64,000 bases of DNA from Scatavimonas merdigallinarum (GTDB lineage Bacteria; Bacillota; Clostridia; Oscillospirales; Acutalibacteraceae): NCBI GenBank assembly GCA_018713055.1, contig DVFW01000014.1, positions 1 through 64,000 on the forward strand. Reading direction: 5' to 3'. Positions 25,404 through 33,290 of this stretch are shown here, piece after piece. The notes under the pieces were generated by a model. That model was not told the origin of the DNA, searched no databases, and worked only from the letters and a program-made list of their open reading frames with translations. The translations under genes and the position numbers were made by a program. Each line of letters begins with the position of its first letter. Position 1 is the stretch's first letter.

Positions 25404-25766
25404 GTCGCTCTCCGCATGGAGAGCGTGGGTAGAAATGGATAGGTATAAAATTGGCTCCCCAAAATTGTAAGTCGCTCTCCGCATGGAGAGCGTGGGTAGA
25501 AATTCCAAAGAACTTAGGAAAATCTATTGACATTCCCAAGTCGCTCTCCGCATGGAGAGCGTGGGTAGAAATTCTGATATTGCGTCCCGCGTGTTGGATG
25601 GTTCTGGGTCGCTCTCCGCATGGAGAGCGTGGGTAGAAATCAGCTGCTTTTTTGTTTCGTTGGTTTTGTTAAAAGTCGCTCTCCGCATGGAGAGTGTGGG
25701 TAGAAATTTAGTTTTGCTTATTTACAATCAGACAGCACTCTCCGCATGGAGAGTGCTGTCTGGGTC
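25404..25766 (+). CRISPR. Orphan CRISPR array, type I-C-like repeat, five spacers
   Basis: A 33-bp repeat begins GTCGCTCTCC, has the palindromic core CTCTCCGCATGGAGAG and ends GTGGGTAGAAAT, as in I-C repeats. Copies: 25404-25436, 25471-25503, 25540-25572, 25608-25640 (identical), 25675-25707 (one C-to-T change) and a degenerate last copy at about 25734-25766. Spacers of 34, 36, 35, 34 and 26 bp. Degeneration at the right puts the leader on the left (25285-25403). No cas gene is in the window, so activity would need a locus elsewhere. Confidence 0.9.
25731..25760. repeat. Perfect palindrome at the last CRISPR repeat
   Basis: GACAGCACTCTCC (25731-25743) and GGAGAGTGCTGTC (25748-25760) pair perfectly around GCAT. 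The core is the repeat palindrome, but the arms are longer than in any other copy, so the final repeat has been turned into a stronger hairpin. Confidence 0.85.
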
Positions 25767-25841
25767 TTCTATCTTGCATAATTTTATGATAAAGATTGTT
25801 TAGAAGATCTGAAGGTTCTATTCTGTGAATCGGCGCAGTGT

Positions 25842-26504
25842 ATGATTGACAAGGCCAGCAATGTAAGAATCCGGGACGTAGACGTTATGACGGTCTATAT
25901 CGATTTGGAGCCGGTGCCTTTCCATAAGGGCTTTTATTCTGTCGATATGACGTTTTTCTTCGATGTGGAGCTGGATGTTTTTATGGCGCCGGCAGCCATG
26001 CCTGTAAATGTAAAGGGTTTAAGTATCTTTAATAAAAAAGTGATCCTTTACGGCAGCGAGGGAAATGTTAAAATTTTCAGTTCGGACTTTAAGTTGGATG
26101 ATCCAGACATACCCAACGCGCCGGTTAAGAATTTGCCCAAGGCAAGCGTACAGGTGGCAAAGCCCATAGGGCTTTCCGCAAAGCTTTGCACGCGCAGAGA
26201 ACCGTGCATCCCCTGTTGCAGGGTGCCGGAGTGCATTGTAAACCGCTACGGCGGAGAGTTGGGAGCAAAGGGTGAAAAAGACGTATATGTTACGATAGGA
26301 ATCTTTACAATTGTCCAGATAGAGCGCAATGTACAAATGCTTGTACCCACATATGATTTCTGCATTCCGGAAAAAGAATGCACCACTTCATCAGACAGCC
26401 CGTGCGAGATGTTTAACCGGCTGGATTTCCCGACAGACGAATTTTTTCCTCCGAAGGTAACGGATATCGGTGGAGAAAACTGCTGCTGCAAGCCCAAAGT
26501 ATAA
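25842..26504 (+). CDS. Conserved clostridial protein of unknown function, possibly 5'-truncated
   Basis: 220 aa from ATG 25842. It has many Cys (CTRREPCIPCCRVPEC, CIPEKEC, ENCCCKPKV) and blocks such as DLEPVPFHKGFYSVDMTFFF and KKVILYGSEGNVK that I associate with a widespread Clostridia family of unknown function; the Cys-rich surface hints at a coat or metal role but this is not established. Reading upstream in frame from 25842 gives coding-like sequence (YDKDCLEDLKVLF) back to 25782 where a TAA occurs, without any ATG, GTG or TTG start. ATG 25842 also lacks a ribosome site. The start may thus have been lost beside the CRISPR array. A terminator follows. Confidence 0.6.
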   Translation: MIDKASNVRIRDVDVMTVYIDLEPVPFHKGFYSVDMTFFFDVELDVFMAPAAMPVNVKGLSIFNKKVILYGSEGNVKIFSSDFKLDDPDIPNAPVKNLPKASVQVAKPIGLSAKLCTRREPCIPCCRVPECIVNRYGGELGAKGEKDVYVTIGIFTIVQIERNVQMLVPTYDFCIPEKECTTSSDSPCEMFNRLDFPTDEFFPPKVTDIGGENCCCKPKV

Positions 26505-26512
26505 ATTTTATT

Positions 26513-26554
26513 AAAAACCGTCCGCATAGCTTCTTGCTTTACGGACGGTTTTTT
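26513..26554. terminator. Bidirectional terminator between convergent genes
   Basis: AAAAACCGTCCG (26513-26524) and CGGACGGTTTTTT (26542-26554) form a stem with A and T tails on both sides, serving the plus-strand gene and the minus-strand ferritin-like gene. Confidence 0.85.
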
Positions 26555-26568
26555 GCAGTGTTTTAACT

Positions 26569-27078
26569 TTAAACGAATTTGTCACAGGATAAAAGTTCTT
26601 TAAAAATGTCAATGTGAATTTCCTCATCTGCAATGATCCGTTTTAAGTTTTCCACAATATTTTCATCTTTGATCCTGCGCGCCTGTGTTGTGTATTTTTC
26701 AACGGCTTTTTGCTCCCCGTGCAGTGCGTTCATCAACAACATGCGAAGCTGTGTGGGATAGTTATTGTATTGCGGGGTCCAGTAAACCATTCTGCGGTTG
26801 ATCTGTGACCAAAGGCGCGGATCTGCGCCAAGCTGCTTTGCAAGTTTTCCAAATATCTCAAGGTGATGCATTTCTACAATGCTGATATGATGGAAAATTT
26901 CTGCAATGTCCTTGTAAGTGCACGCCACAAGCGAATTATAAAAATAAAGGCTGACAGCGGACATTTCCGAATGAACTCCCCCCATATTGCTGAGCATGGC
27001 CTGCGCATAAATGCGGTTTTTTCCCGCTACACATATGGGTGGGTATGCCAGATTCGAACAGTAGATCATGTTTTTCAC
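26569..27078 (-). CDS. Ferritin-like diiron-type protein
   Basis: A 169-aa four-helix protein. The expected metal ligands can be seen: Glu in HSEMSAV (near 38), EMHHLE (near 69-74), GEQKAVEKY (near 121) and DEEIHIDIF (near 151-156), i.e. two E..ExxH-type pairs as in rubrerythrin/ferritin-like carboxylate diiron proteins. It lacks the rubredoxin domain of rubrerythrin, so a ferritin-like or manganese-catalase-like role in oxidative stress or in spores is inferred. The start is GTG 27078 with an AAAGGGGGG ribosome site upstream; an inner ATG is at 27069. Confidence 0.75.
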   Translation of the reverse strand: MKNMIYCSNLAYPPICVAGKNRIYAQAMLSNMGGVHSEMSAVSLYFYNSLVACTYKDIAEIFHHISIVEMHHLEIFGKLAKQLGADPRLWSQINRRMVYWTPQYNNYPTQLRMLLMNALHGEQKAVEKYTTQARRIKDENIVENLKRIIADEEIHIDIFKELLSCDKFV

Positions 27079-27667
27079 AGTATTGCCCCCCTTTATCGTT
27101 CCCTATATTTTTATGTCTGTATGCAGTTAAAGATGATAAGAAAGGCAAGCCTGTGGAAAAGAAACTTTTATATAGGGTCAAAAGTGGACCGCCTGCGGTC
27201 AAAAAGAGTTTTTTTATATTTTTGTTTTGGAAGGGAAAACAGACTGTCTGCATAGAGGACAAGCACAATTTTCAGTACTTTTGCATAGGATAATGGTGGA
27301 CAGCATGCAGCCGGCTGCCGAACAAGCCGTTTTTCAGTGGAAGAAAAGTATAATAGGGTAAAATTGTCTGCAAGAGTATATATTGCGGACAATCCTCCGG
27401 GCTTTGGCAAAAGCTTAAGGCGCCGTTGCAGGGAATACGGTAAAAATTTTGTGGCAAAGCGGCTGTTTGTTCCGGCATATCAAAGAAGAAGCGTTGCATA
27501 GTTATTTATAATTGCTGAAATACAGCTGAGTTGCCGTACAACAAATGAGCCGACGTTTTTTAAAAACATATACATACGTAAAAAATTTTGAATTCTGCGC
27601 AGTGTTGTTTAATACAAAATAAAACGCCGCACAGGAAAATTTATTTAGAAATAAAGGAGAAATTTTA
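27079..27667. other. Long intergenic stretch with no gene found
   Basis: About 590 bp between the divergent ferritin-like and amidase genes. Frames here give only short unsupported ORFs. A short GACCGC/GCGGTC hairpin lies at 27187-27200, and an isolated TATAAT at 27349-27354 lacks a -35. The DNA resembles decayed sequence (a TATA-rich piece near 27380, GC-rich bits near 27410). Nothing can be named. Confidence 0.5.
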
Positions 27668-28597
27668 ATGGCAAAAAAAATTTATTTGAGTCCATCCAAT
27701 CAAAATAATAATACCTATGCAACAGGCAATACAAACGAAATGGTTCAATGTAATAAAATTGCAGAGTCGGCAAAAAAAGCATTGGAGCGCTGTGGCTTTT
27801 CTGTAAAAAAGGCGCCGCAGGGGCAATCGATGTATACAACGGTTGAACAAAGCAACAGTTGGGGCGCAGACCTGCATATTCCCATTCATACCAACGCATA
27901 TAACGGTAAGGTAACCGGAGGCACGCTGGTTATGCTTTACAGTATGGGTGCAGACAACCTGAAGGCCGGAGAGTGTATTTTAAACGCCGTGGGACCGATC
28001 AGCCCCGGCCCGGATTATTCAATCCGCAGTAATCCGGAACTTTATGAGCTTAATGCAACAGTTGCGACGGCTACGTATACGGAGGTGGAATTCCACGACA
28101 CGGTAACAGGTGCACAGTGGATTATTAACAATACGGAAAAAATTGGGGAGGCCATTGCAGAAGGCGTATGTAATTTGTATGACGTTGCTTATTTACCGGA
28201 AGGGTCCGGCGGTAGCTCGGGCGGCAAACCGATCACCGACAATCTGTACAGGGTCAGAAAAAGCTGGGAAGATGTAAAAAGCCAGCTTGGTGCTTTTTCT
28301 GTTTTGGATTATGCCAAGGCAATGGCGGATAAAAATCCGGGATATTTTGTGTTTGATGGAAAAGGCGCAAAAATTTATACGCCTGCGTCTTCTGTTTTGG
28401 GTAAGTTAACGCTTAAAGACGTTCCATTATATATAAGCGCCACGGCAAAAGAAAAATCGACAACAGTAAGCGGTGTATATTACCGCTGGGACGACGATGT
28501 GGTAAGCGGGAGGGTTCGTATTACCAACAGCCGGGAAAACATTGGAAAAGCCGGACAGGTAACCGGCTGGATTGATTTGCAGTATACCGTTTCTTAA
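27668..28597 (+). CDS. N-acetylmuramoyl-L-alanine amidase (Amidase_3)
   Basis: 309 aa. Zinc ligands of the family are seen as Glu24 in NTNE, His74 in HIPIHTNAY and Glu139/Glu141 in TEVEFHD; the opening KIYLSPSNQNNN replaces the DPGHGG of classical enzymes, as is usual in the phage and spore types. It cleaves the amide bond between glycan and stem peptide. A linker (GSGGSSGG, near 179-186) joins a C-terminal part (YYRWDDDVVSGRVRIT) like an SH3-type binding domain. There is no signal peptide, so it may be a stray phage-derived lysin or released by lysis; it is not in the late gene order of the prophage. It has an AAGGAG ribosome site. Confidence 0.85.
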   Translation: MAKKIYLSPSNQNNNTYATGNTNEMVQCNKIAESAKKALERCGFSVKKAPQGQSMYTTVEQSNSWGADLHIPIHTNAYNGKVTGGTLVMLYSMGADNLKAGECILNAVGPISPGPDYSIRSNPELYELNATVATATYTEVEFHDTVTGAQWIINNTEKIGEAIAEGVCNLYDVAYLPEGSGGSSGGKPITDNLYRVRKSWEDVKSQLGAFSVLDYAKAMADKNPGYFVFDGKGAKIYTPASSVLGKLTLKDVPLYISATAKEKSTTVSGVYYRWDDDVVSGRVRITNSRENIGKAGQVTGWIDLQYTVS

Positions 28598-28630
28598 AAA
28601 TATAACATTTGCTGTTTTAACTGCTTTATG

Positions 28631-28675
28631 AAAAACTCCACCGGCGGGCAACATTGCCCGCCGGTGGAGTTTTTT
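28631..28675. terminator. Strong bidirectional terminator
   Basis: Arms 28631-28650 and 28655-28674 (A5CTCCACCGGCGGGCA with its complement) give a 20-bp stem with loop ACAT, A tail left and T tail right. It ends the amidase gene. Confidence 0.9.
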
Positions 28676-28693
28676 GCTTTTTCTTGCCCTGTA

Positions 28694-28722
28694 TTGTAGA
28701 AAAGGAAAAATTCTGTTATAAT
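28694..28722 (+). promoter_or_regulatory. Promoter of thyX
   Basis: TTGTAG (28694-28699), 17-bp spacer, TATAAT (28717-28722) with an extended TGn at 28714-28716. It gives a start near 28729 and a leader of about 45 nt, which excludes the upstream ATG at 28722 as the true thyX start. Confidence 0.75.
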
Positions 28723-28772
28723 TGACCTGTATATGCAAAGAAATAATTATAAGCGGGAAAAGGGGAATAACG

Positions 28773-29555
28773 ATGTCTGCAAAGGTAACGTTAATTGCTT
28801 ATACGCCCATGCCGGAGCAAACAGTAGCATGTGCTGCAAAACTGTGCTATTCACCGGCGGATATTGAAACGGTTAAAGACGGCCTGGATCAGGAAAAAGC
28901 GGCAGGATTTGTGGACATGCTTGCAAAAATTGGCCATGAAAGCCCTATTGAGCATGTGAGCTTTACATTTGGAATTGAAGGCGTTTCGCGCGCACTTTTG
29001 GCACAGATTACACGGCACAGAATTGCTTCCTACAGTGTTCAGAGCCAGCGCTACGTCAAAGAAGCGCAGTTTGAATTTGTGCTGCCGCCTGCAATCGAAA
29101 ATATACCACAGGCAAAGGAAGAGTTTTTAAAGGCAATGGAAGAAGACCAGCGTCATTATGACAGCCTGGTATCTACATTGAAGCAAGCGCATATGAAAGA
29201 GTGGCTGCGACAGGGTATGGATGAAAAACAGGCGGCGCAAAAGGCGGAAAAGCAGGCGATAGAAGATGCACGCTTTGTTCTGCCTAACGCATGTTGCACA
29301 AAAATGATTTGTACATTCAATGCAAGAAGTTTGCTGAATTTTTTTTCGCACCGCTGCTGCAACAGGGCGCAGTGGGAAATACAAGATGTTGCTATGCAAA
29401 TGCTCAGGCTTTGCCTGCAAGCTGCCCCGGCTCTTTTTAAAACGGCAGGCCCGCCGTGTACCAGGGGAGGCTGTACAGAAGGGAAAATGACATGCGGCCG
29501 GGCGGCACAGGTGCGGGAAGCGTTCACAGCTCTGCGGGGAGAATACTATGGATAA
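28773..29555 (+). CDS. thyX: FAD-dependent thymidylate synthase ThyX
   Basis: 260 aa. It methylates dUMP to dTMP with methylenetetrahydrofolate and FAD/NADPH. The ThyX signature RHRIASYSVQSQR (Arg81 to Arg93) is complete, and a Cys-rich end (GPPCTRGGCTEGKMTC) is the form seen in Clostridia. The frame opens at 28722, but ATG 28773 is chosen because AAAAGGGG precedes it and the promoter -10 sits over the upstream ATG. It overlaps tmk by 8 bp, so dTMP synthesis and phosphorylation are coupled. Confidence 0.96.
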   Translation: MSAKVTLIAYTPMPEQTVACAAKLCYSPADIETVKDGLDQEKAAGFVDMLAKIGHESPIEHVSFTFGIEGVSRALLAQITRHRIASYSVQSQRYVKEAQFEFVLPPAIENIPQAKEEFLKAMEEDQRHYDSLVSTLKQAHMKEWLRQGMDEKQAAQKAEKQAIEDARFVLPNACCTKMICTFNARSLLNFFSHRCCNRAQWEIQDVAMQMLRLCLQAAPALFKTAGPPCTRGGCTEGKMTCGRAAQVREAFTALRGEYYG

Positions 29556-30216
29556 GGGTAAGCTGATTGTAATAGAAGGACTTGACGGCAGCGGAAAAGC
29601 AACACAGGCAAGCCGCCTTTTGCAAAATCTGCAAAAAACAGGTTTACAGGTTTTACAGGTTACATTCCCCAATTATGAGAGCCCCTCCTCGGCCTTGGTA
29701 AAAATGTATCTGGATGGGGAATTTGGCACGCGCCCGCAGGATGTAAACCCCTATGCGGCATCTTCGTTTTATGCGGTGGACCGTTATGCAGGTTACAGGC
29801 AATTTTGGGAAAAAGCGTACCATAATGGAAAAGTGATTTTGGCAGATCGTTATACAACGTCAAATGCAGTTTATCAGCTGACAAAGACGCAACGGGAAAA
29901 CTGGGACGTTTTTTTAGACTGGCTTGAGGACTATGAATATGGTAAACTGCAGCTTCCCAGGCCGGATCTTGTGCTGTATCTGGATATGCCGGTACAGGTG
30001 TCTCAAAAGCTGATGACACAGCGCTATGGCGGGGATGAAGGAAAAAAAGACCTGCATGAAAAGAACGGGGATTTTTTAATACACTGCAGGCAGTCGGCAT
30101 TATACGCCGCAAAGAGGTGGGGCTGGAAAGTGATCCCCTGCGCACAGGGGGAAGCTCCCAGGACGATAGAAGCCATTGAAAGCGATATTATGCAAAAGGT
30201 ACAAATGATTTTATAA
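29548..30216 (+). CDS. tmk: Thymidylate kinase
   Basis: 222 aa. P-loop GLDGSGKAT (residues 11-19), the DRY motif (DRYAGYRQFW and ADRYTTSN) and the lid region TQRYGGDEGKKD are visible. It makes dTDP from dTMP. It starts within the last codons of thyX, with a good ribosome region (GGGGAG at 29537-29542), and continues the dTTP pathway. Length is normal. Confidence 0.95.
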   Translation: MDKGKLIVIEGLDGSGKATQASRLLQNLQKTGLQVLQVTFPNYESPSSALVKMYLDGEFGTRPQDVNPYAASSFYAVDRYAGYRQFWEKAYHNGKVILADRYTTSNAVYQLTKTQRENWDVFLDWLEDYEYGKLQLPRPDLVLYLDMPVQVSQKLMTQRYGGDEGKKDLHEKNGDFLIHCRQSALYAAKRWGWKVIPCAQGEAPRTIEAIESDIMQKVQMIL

Positions 30217-30252
30217 AGATGAAAAGTAAGAAAAAGAGGGAAACAAGAGTTT

Positions 30253-31209
30253 ATGCTGGAATTAAAAGAACCCTGTATACAGGATCAGCAATGGGTAAAC
30301 GCTCTGCTGGAGCAGGCAAACCAAAAACAAACGCTTTTTAGTTGTGACCTTCCGTTTGGATCTACATTTATATGGCGCGGTATGTACCATATACGGATCG
30401 GGCGGTATAAGCAATTTTATTTAAGGGCCTATGGAAACGAGCCGGGGAAAATCCGTTTTGCATATCCCATAGGCGATGGAGATATACAAGAAGTGCTTGC
30501 GCAAATGCTGTTATATGCAAAGCAAGTGCACAAAGAGTTGGCTTTGGTAGGGCTTACCGCGCAGCAGACACAGCAGGTGGAGGCGTTGTATCCCGGGGAA
30601 TTTGTATTTGCATCCAATCGTGCTTATGCAGAGTATATTTATTATTCTCAGGATCTGGCGGAGTTAAAGGGTAGGAAATATCATGGGAAACGCAATCATA
30701 TTTCCCGTTTTAAAAACATGTACGCCTATACGTTTGAACCGATCACAGAAGCAAATAAAGAAGATGCACTGCACGTGGCCAAGCAGTGGTGCAGTGAAAA
30801 TGTGCTTGGCCGTGATAATGGGCTTTCGCACGAGGTTTGCGCGATCCGTGAAGCGTTTAAGTATTATGATACGCTTGGATTCCGGGGCGCTTTGATCCGG
30901 GTGGACGGTATACCCGTGGCGATGACCGCCGGTGAGCCCCTGAATGATGAAGTGTTCGTGGTGCATTTTGAAAAGGCCTTGTCCGGTTATGAAGGCCTGT
31001 ATGCGGCGATCAACCATTTTTTTGCTCAAACGCTGACAAAATACAAATATATCAACCGGGAAGAAGATTTGGGGATTGAAGGCCTGCGCAGAGCAAAGCT
31101 TTCTTACCGTCCGTGCATTCTACTGGAAGAATATGAAGGGGTTTTAGAGCGTGATAAAATATACGCAGCCTGTGGCAGAGCAAATGGCGCAGTGCAGGGC
31201 GCTGTTTGA
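30253..31209 (+). CDS. DUF2156 protein (phosphatidylglycerol lysyltransferase-like)
   Basis: 318 aa, soluble. The sequence (SRFKNMYAYTFEPIT, then RKYHGKRNHISRF, INREEDLGIEGLRRAKLSY) matches the catalytic part of LPG synthases, a GNAT-type fold found as a stand-alone DUF2156 protein in Clostridia. Stand-alone forms usually lack the membrane part, so whether it lysylates lipid or another acceptor is not known. It overlaps the following GNAT by 59 bp. Its ribosome site AAGAGGGA lies about 13 nt before ATG 30253. Confidence 0.8.
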   Translation: MLELKEPCIQDQQWVNALLEQANQKQTLFSCDLPFGSTFIWRGMYHIRIGRYKQFYLRAYGNEPGKIRFAYPIGDGDIQEVLAQMLLYAKQVHKELALVGLTAQQTQQVEALYPGEFVFASNRAYAEYIYYSQDLAELKGRKYHGKRNHISRFKNMYAYTFEPITEANKEDALHVAKQWCSENVLGRDNGLSHEVCAIREAFKYYDTLGFRGALIRVDGIPVAMTAGEPLNDEVFVVHFEKALSGYEGLYAAINHFFAQTLTKYKYINREEDLGIEGLRRAKLSYRPCILLEEYEGVLERDKIYAACGRANGAVQGAV

Positions 31210-32011
31210 AACCTGTTTTCAGGAAGACGCAGCTGCACTGGATTTTTATTTTAACGGGTTTCTGACCCCGGATCTTTGCTATACGGCGCAGGAAAACGGC
31301 AGGGTTGCAGCGGCGTTATACCTGCTCCCTGCGCAGATTGCAGCAGGCGGAAAGGCCTGTCGGGCGCATTATCTTTTTGGAGCGGCCACGCTTGCCCCAT
31401 ACAGAAACCAGGGAATTATGCAGAGGCTTATCGGTTATGCGCAGGCCTGTGCAAAACGCAGGGGAGACTGCTTTTCTGTGCTTTTGCCAGCGGAAGAAAG
31501 CCTGTATGGGTATTATGCAAGGCTTGGTTATCATACGGCCTTTCAGTCGCAGTTTGCCGTCTTTTCCCATACGCAGGCCTGCGCGCTGACCGCGCGCAGA
31601 AGCAAGGTCATAAACTGTTCATTTGACAATATTGCCCAATTAAGGTTTAATATACTTATAGATCAGGAAGGAAGTTTACTGTTTGGGACAAAGCATGTAA
31701 AGCTTGCCTGTGACATAGCGCGTGTATATGGGGGCGGCGTGTTTACGGCGGAAAGCGGATATATGTTCTATTCCGTACAGGGCCGGCAAGTTTACGTTTC
31801 AGAATGCATCTGTGCGAAAGAGGACTTCAGCGCTCTGTTTGCAACTTTTGCACAGCATATGCAGGCAAAATGGTATTCGCTGCGTTTGCCGCCCTTTATT
31901 AAAACAGGGGGAACGTTTCAGCGCTTTGGGATGGTAAAGCCGCTGCAAAATGAAGTGCAGAAATTTTATGCGCAGTGCCCGCAGGCATATCTTGGGCTGA
32001 CGCTGGATTAG
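31151..32011 (+). CDS. GNAT N-acetyltransferase
   Basis: 286 aa starting at GTG 31151 inside the upstream gene. The acetyl-CoA loop motif PYRNQGIMQRLIGYA (about residues 79-93) marks the GNAT fold, and the second half (about 150-286) resembles the sterol-carrier-like/Eis extension. Substrate is unknown. The 59-bp overlap suggests translational coupling with the DUF2156 gene, and both are acyl-transfer folds. Confidence 0.8.
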   Translation: MIKYTQPVAEQMAQCRALFETCFQEDAAALDFYFNGFLTPDLCYTAQENGRVAAALYLLPAQIAAGGKACRAHYLFGAATLAPYRNQGIMQRLIGYAQACAKRRGDCFSVLLPAEESLYGYYARLGYHTAFQSQFAVFSHTQACALTARRSKVINCSFDNIAQLRFNILIDQEGSLLFGTKHVKLACDIARVYGGGVFTAESGYMFYSVQGRQVYVSECICAKEDFSALFATFAQHMQAKWYSLRLPPFIKTGGTFQRFGMVKPLQNEVQKFYAQCPQAYLGLTLD

Positions 32012-32033
32012 ATAAAAAGGACAAGGGGGCAGT

Positions 32034-32576
32034 ATGATGCTATATGTTTTTCTGGCAGACGGGTTTGAAGAGACAGAAGCACTTGCAACGGTGGACGTGC
32101 TGCGCCGTGCAGAGCTGGATACGGCGACTGTGGGAGTCGGTGCAAAGCAAGTGACCGGTTCGCATGGAATTACCGTGCTTGCCGACCTGGAAGAAAAGGA
32201 TGTTCATACCGACAATATGCATGCGGTTGTTTTGCCGGGCGGCATGCCCGGAACGCTCAATCTTGAAAATTCTTCGGTCGTTAAGGAGAGCGTCACATAT
32301 TGTATACAAAATGGGCTTCATGTATGCGCAATCTGCGCAGCGCCTTCTATATTGGGCCATATGGGTTTTCTTCAGGGAAAGCGCGCCACATGTTTTCCCG
32401 GGTTTGAAAAGGAGCTTACGGGTGCGCAACTTTCCAGAGAGCCGGCGGTGTGCGACGGTAAAATCATAACGGGAAAGGGCGCCGGCGCTGCAATAGAATT
32501 TGCACTTTTGATTGTGGAAAAAATTGCGGGGCGGCAAAAGGCCCTGGAAATCAGGGCGGCGCTGCAATGTCCATAA
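32034..32576 (+). CDS. DJ-1/PfpI family protein
   Basis: 180 aa. The nucleophile elbow AICAAPS has Cys101, and the conserved acidic residue is in GFEETEA (residues 10-16), as in DJ-1/YajL proteins with deglycase or chaperone-like roles. Size is normal. It ends 10 bp inside the next gene, so both are probably cotranslated. Confidence 0.9.
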   Translation: MMLYVFLADGFEETEALATVDVLRRAELDTATVGVGAKQVTGSHGITVLADLEEKDVHTDNMHAVVLPGGMPGTLNLENSSVVKESVTYCIQNGLHVCAICAAPSILGHMGFLQGKRATCFPGFEKELTGAQLSREPAVCDGKIITGKGAGAAIEFALLIVEKIAGRQKALEIRAALQCP

Positions 32577-33196
32577 AAAATATTAAGGCGATTAAGATCC
32601 AGCTTAGAAGCCAGATGAAAAAACAGCGCGCAAATTTAGAACCTGCAAAAAAACAGGAGCTTGACAGGCGCATCAGAGAACGGCTGTTTTCCCTTTGGCA
32701 GTACAAAAGCTGTAAACAGCTTCTTGTATATGTTTCAAAAGAGATAGAGGTAGATACGCTTAAAATGATTGAAGCGGCGCTGCACGATGGAAAAAAGGTG
32801 GCAGCACCCAGGTGTATTACACAAAGCACGCAAATGGAGTTTTATTACATTTGCTCTCTGCAGGATCTGGAAAAAGCTGCATTTGGCGTATGGGAACCTA
32901 TTCCAGAAAAATGTGAGAAGGTAGAAGATTTTAGCCATGCACTTTGTATTGTACCGGGACTTTCTTTTGACTCGCAGGGATATCGGCTGGGGTATGGCAA
33001 AGGCTATTATGACCGTTTTCTCAATGGCTTTGACGGCGTAACGGCGGGTATTTGCTATAGCATGTGCGTAAAATGGGAATTGCCGCACGGATATTTTGAC
33101 AAACCGGTGGATTTGCTGGTAACCGACCGGTATTTCAGAAAAATACGCAGTGAAAGACGGCAGGACAGATATGCCGCCGCCGGACGGACGCAATAG
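32567..33196 (+). CDS. 5-formyltetrahydrofolate cyclo-ligase
   Basis: 209 aa. It turns 5-formyl-THF into methenyl-THF using ATP. The basic N-terminal ATP-binding residues (LRSQMKKQRANL) and the family block GYRLGYGKGYYDRFL are visible. It overlaps the DJ-1 gene by 10 bp. Restoring folate cofactors fits the neighbouring ThyX, which uses methylene-THF. The last dozen residues (RRQDRYAAAGRTQ) look variable. Confidence 0.95.
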   Translation: MSIKNIKAIKIQLRSQMKKQRANLEPAKKQELDRRIRERLFSLWQYKSCKQLLVYVSKEIEVDTLKMIEAALHDGKKVAAPRCITQSTQMEFYYICSLQDLEKAAFGVWEPIPEKCEKVEDFSHALCIVPGLSFDSQGYRLGYGKGYYDRFLNGFDGVTAGICYSMCVKWELPHGYFDKPVDLLVTDRYFRKIRSERRQDRYAAAGRTQ

Positions 33197-33290
33197 CAGG
33201 GTTTTGCCAGCCTTATATATTGGCGGTTCAGGTATAACGGAGAAAAAGAATCCAAATTTCCGCATTTTTACGGATATGGAGGGGTTTTAG

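Noticed and set aside
25451..25803. Open frames across the CRISPR array (repeated SAWRAWVEI-type peptides)
   Set aside because: They are translations of the DNA repeats, lack ribosome sites and change with spacer length.
27341..27360. Isolated TATAAT at 27349 in the long intergenic region
   Set aside because: No -35 at 16-18 bp and no gene begins downstream within a sensible distance.
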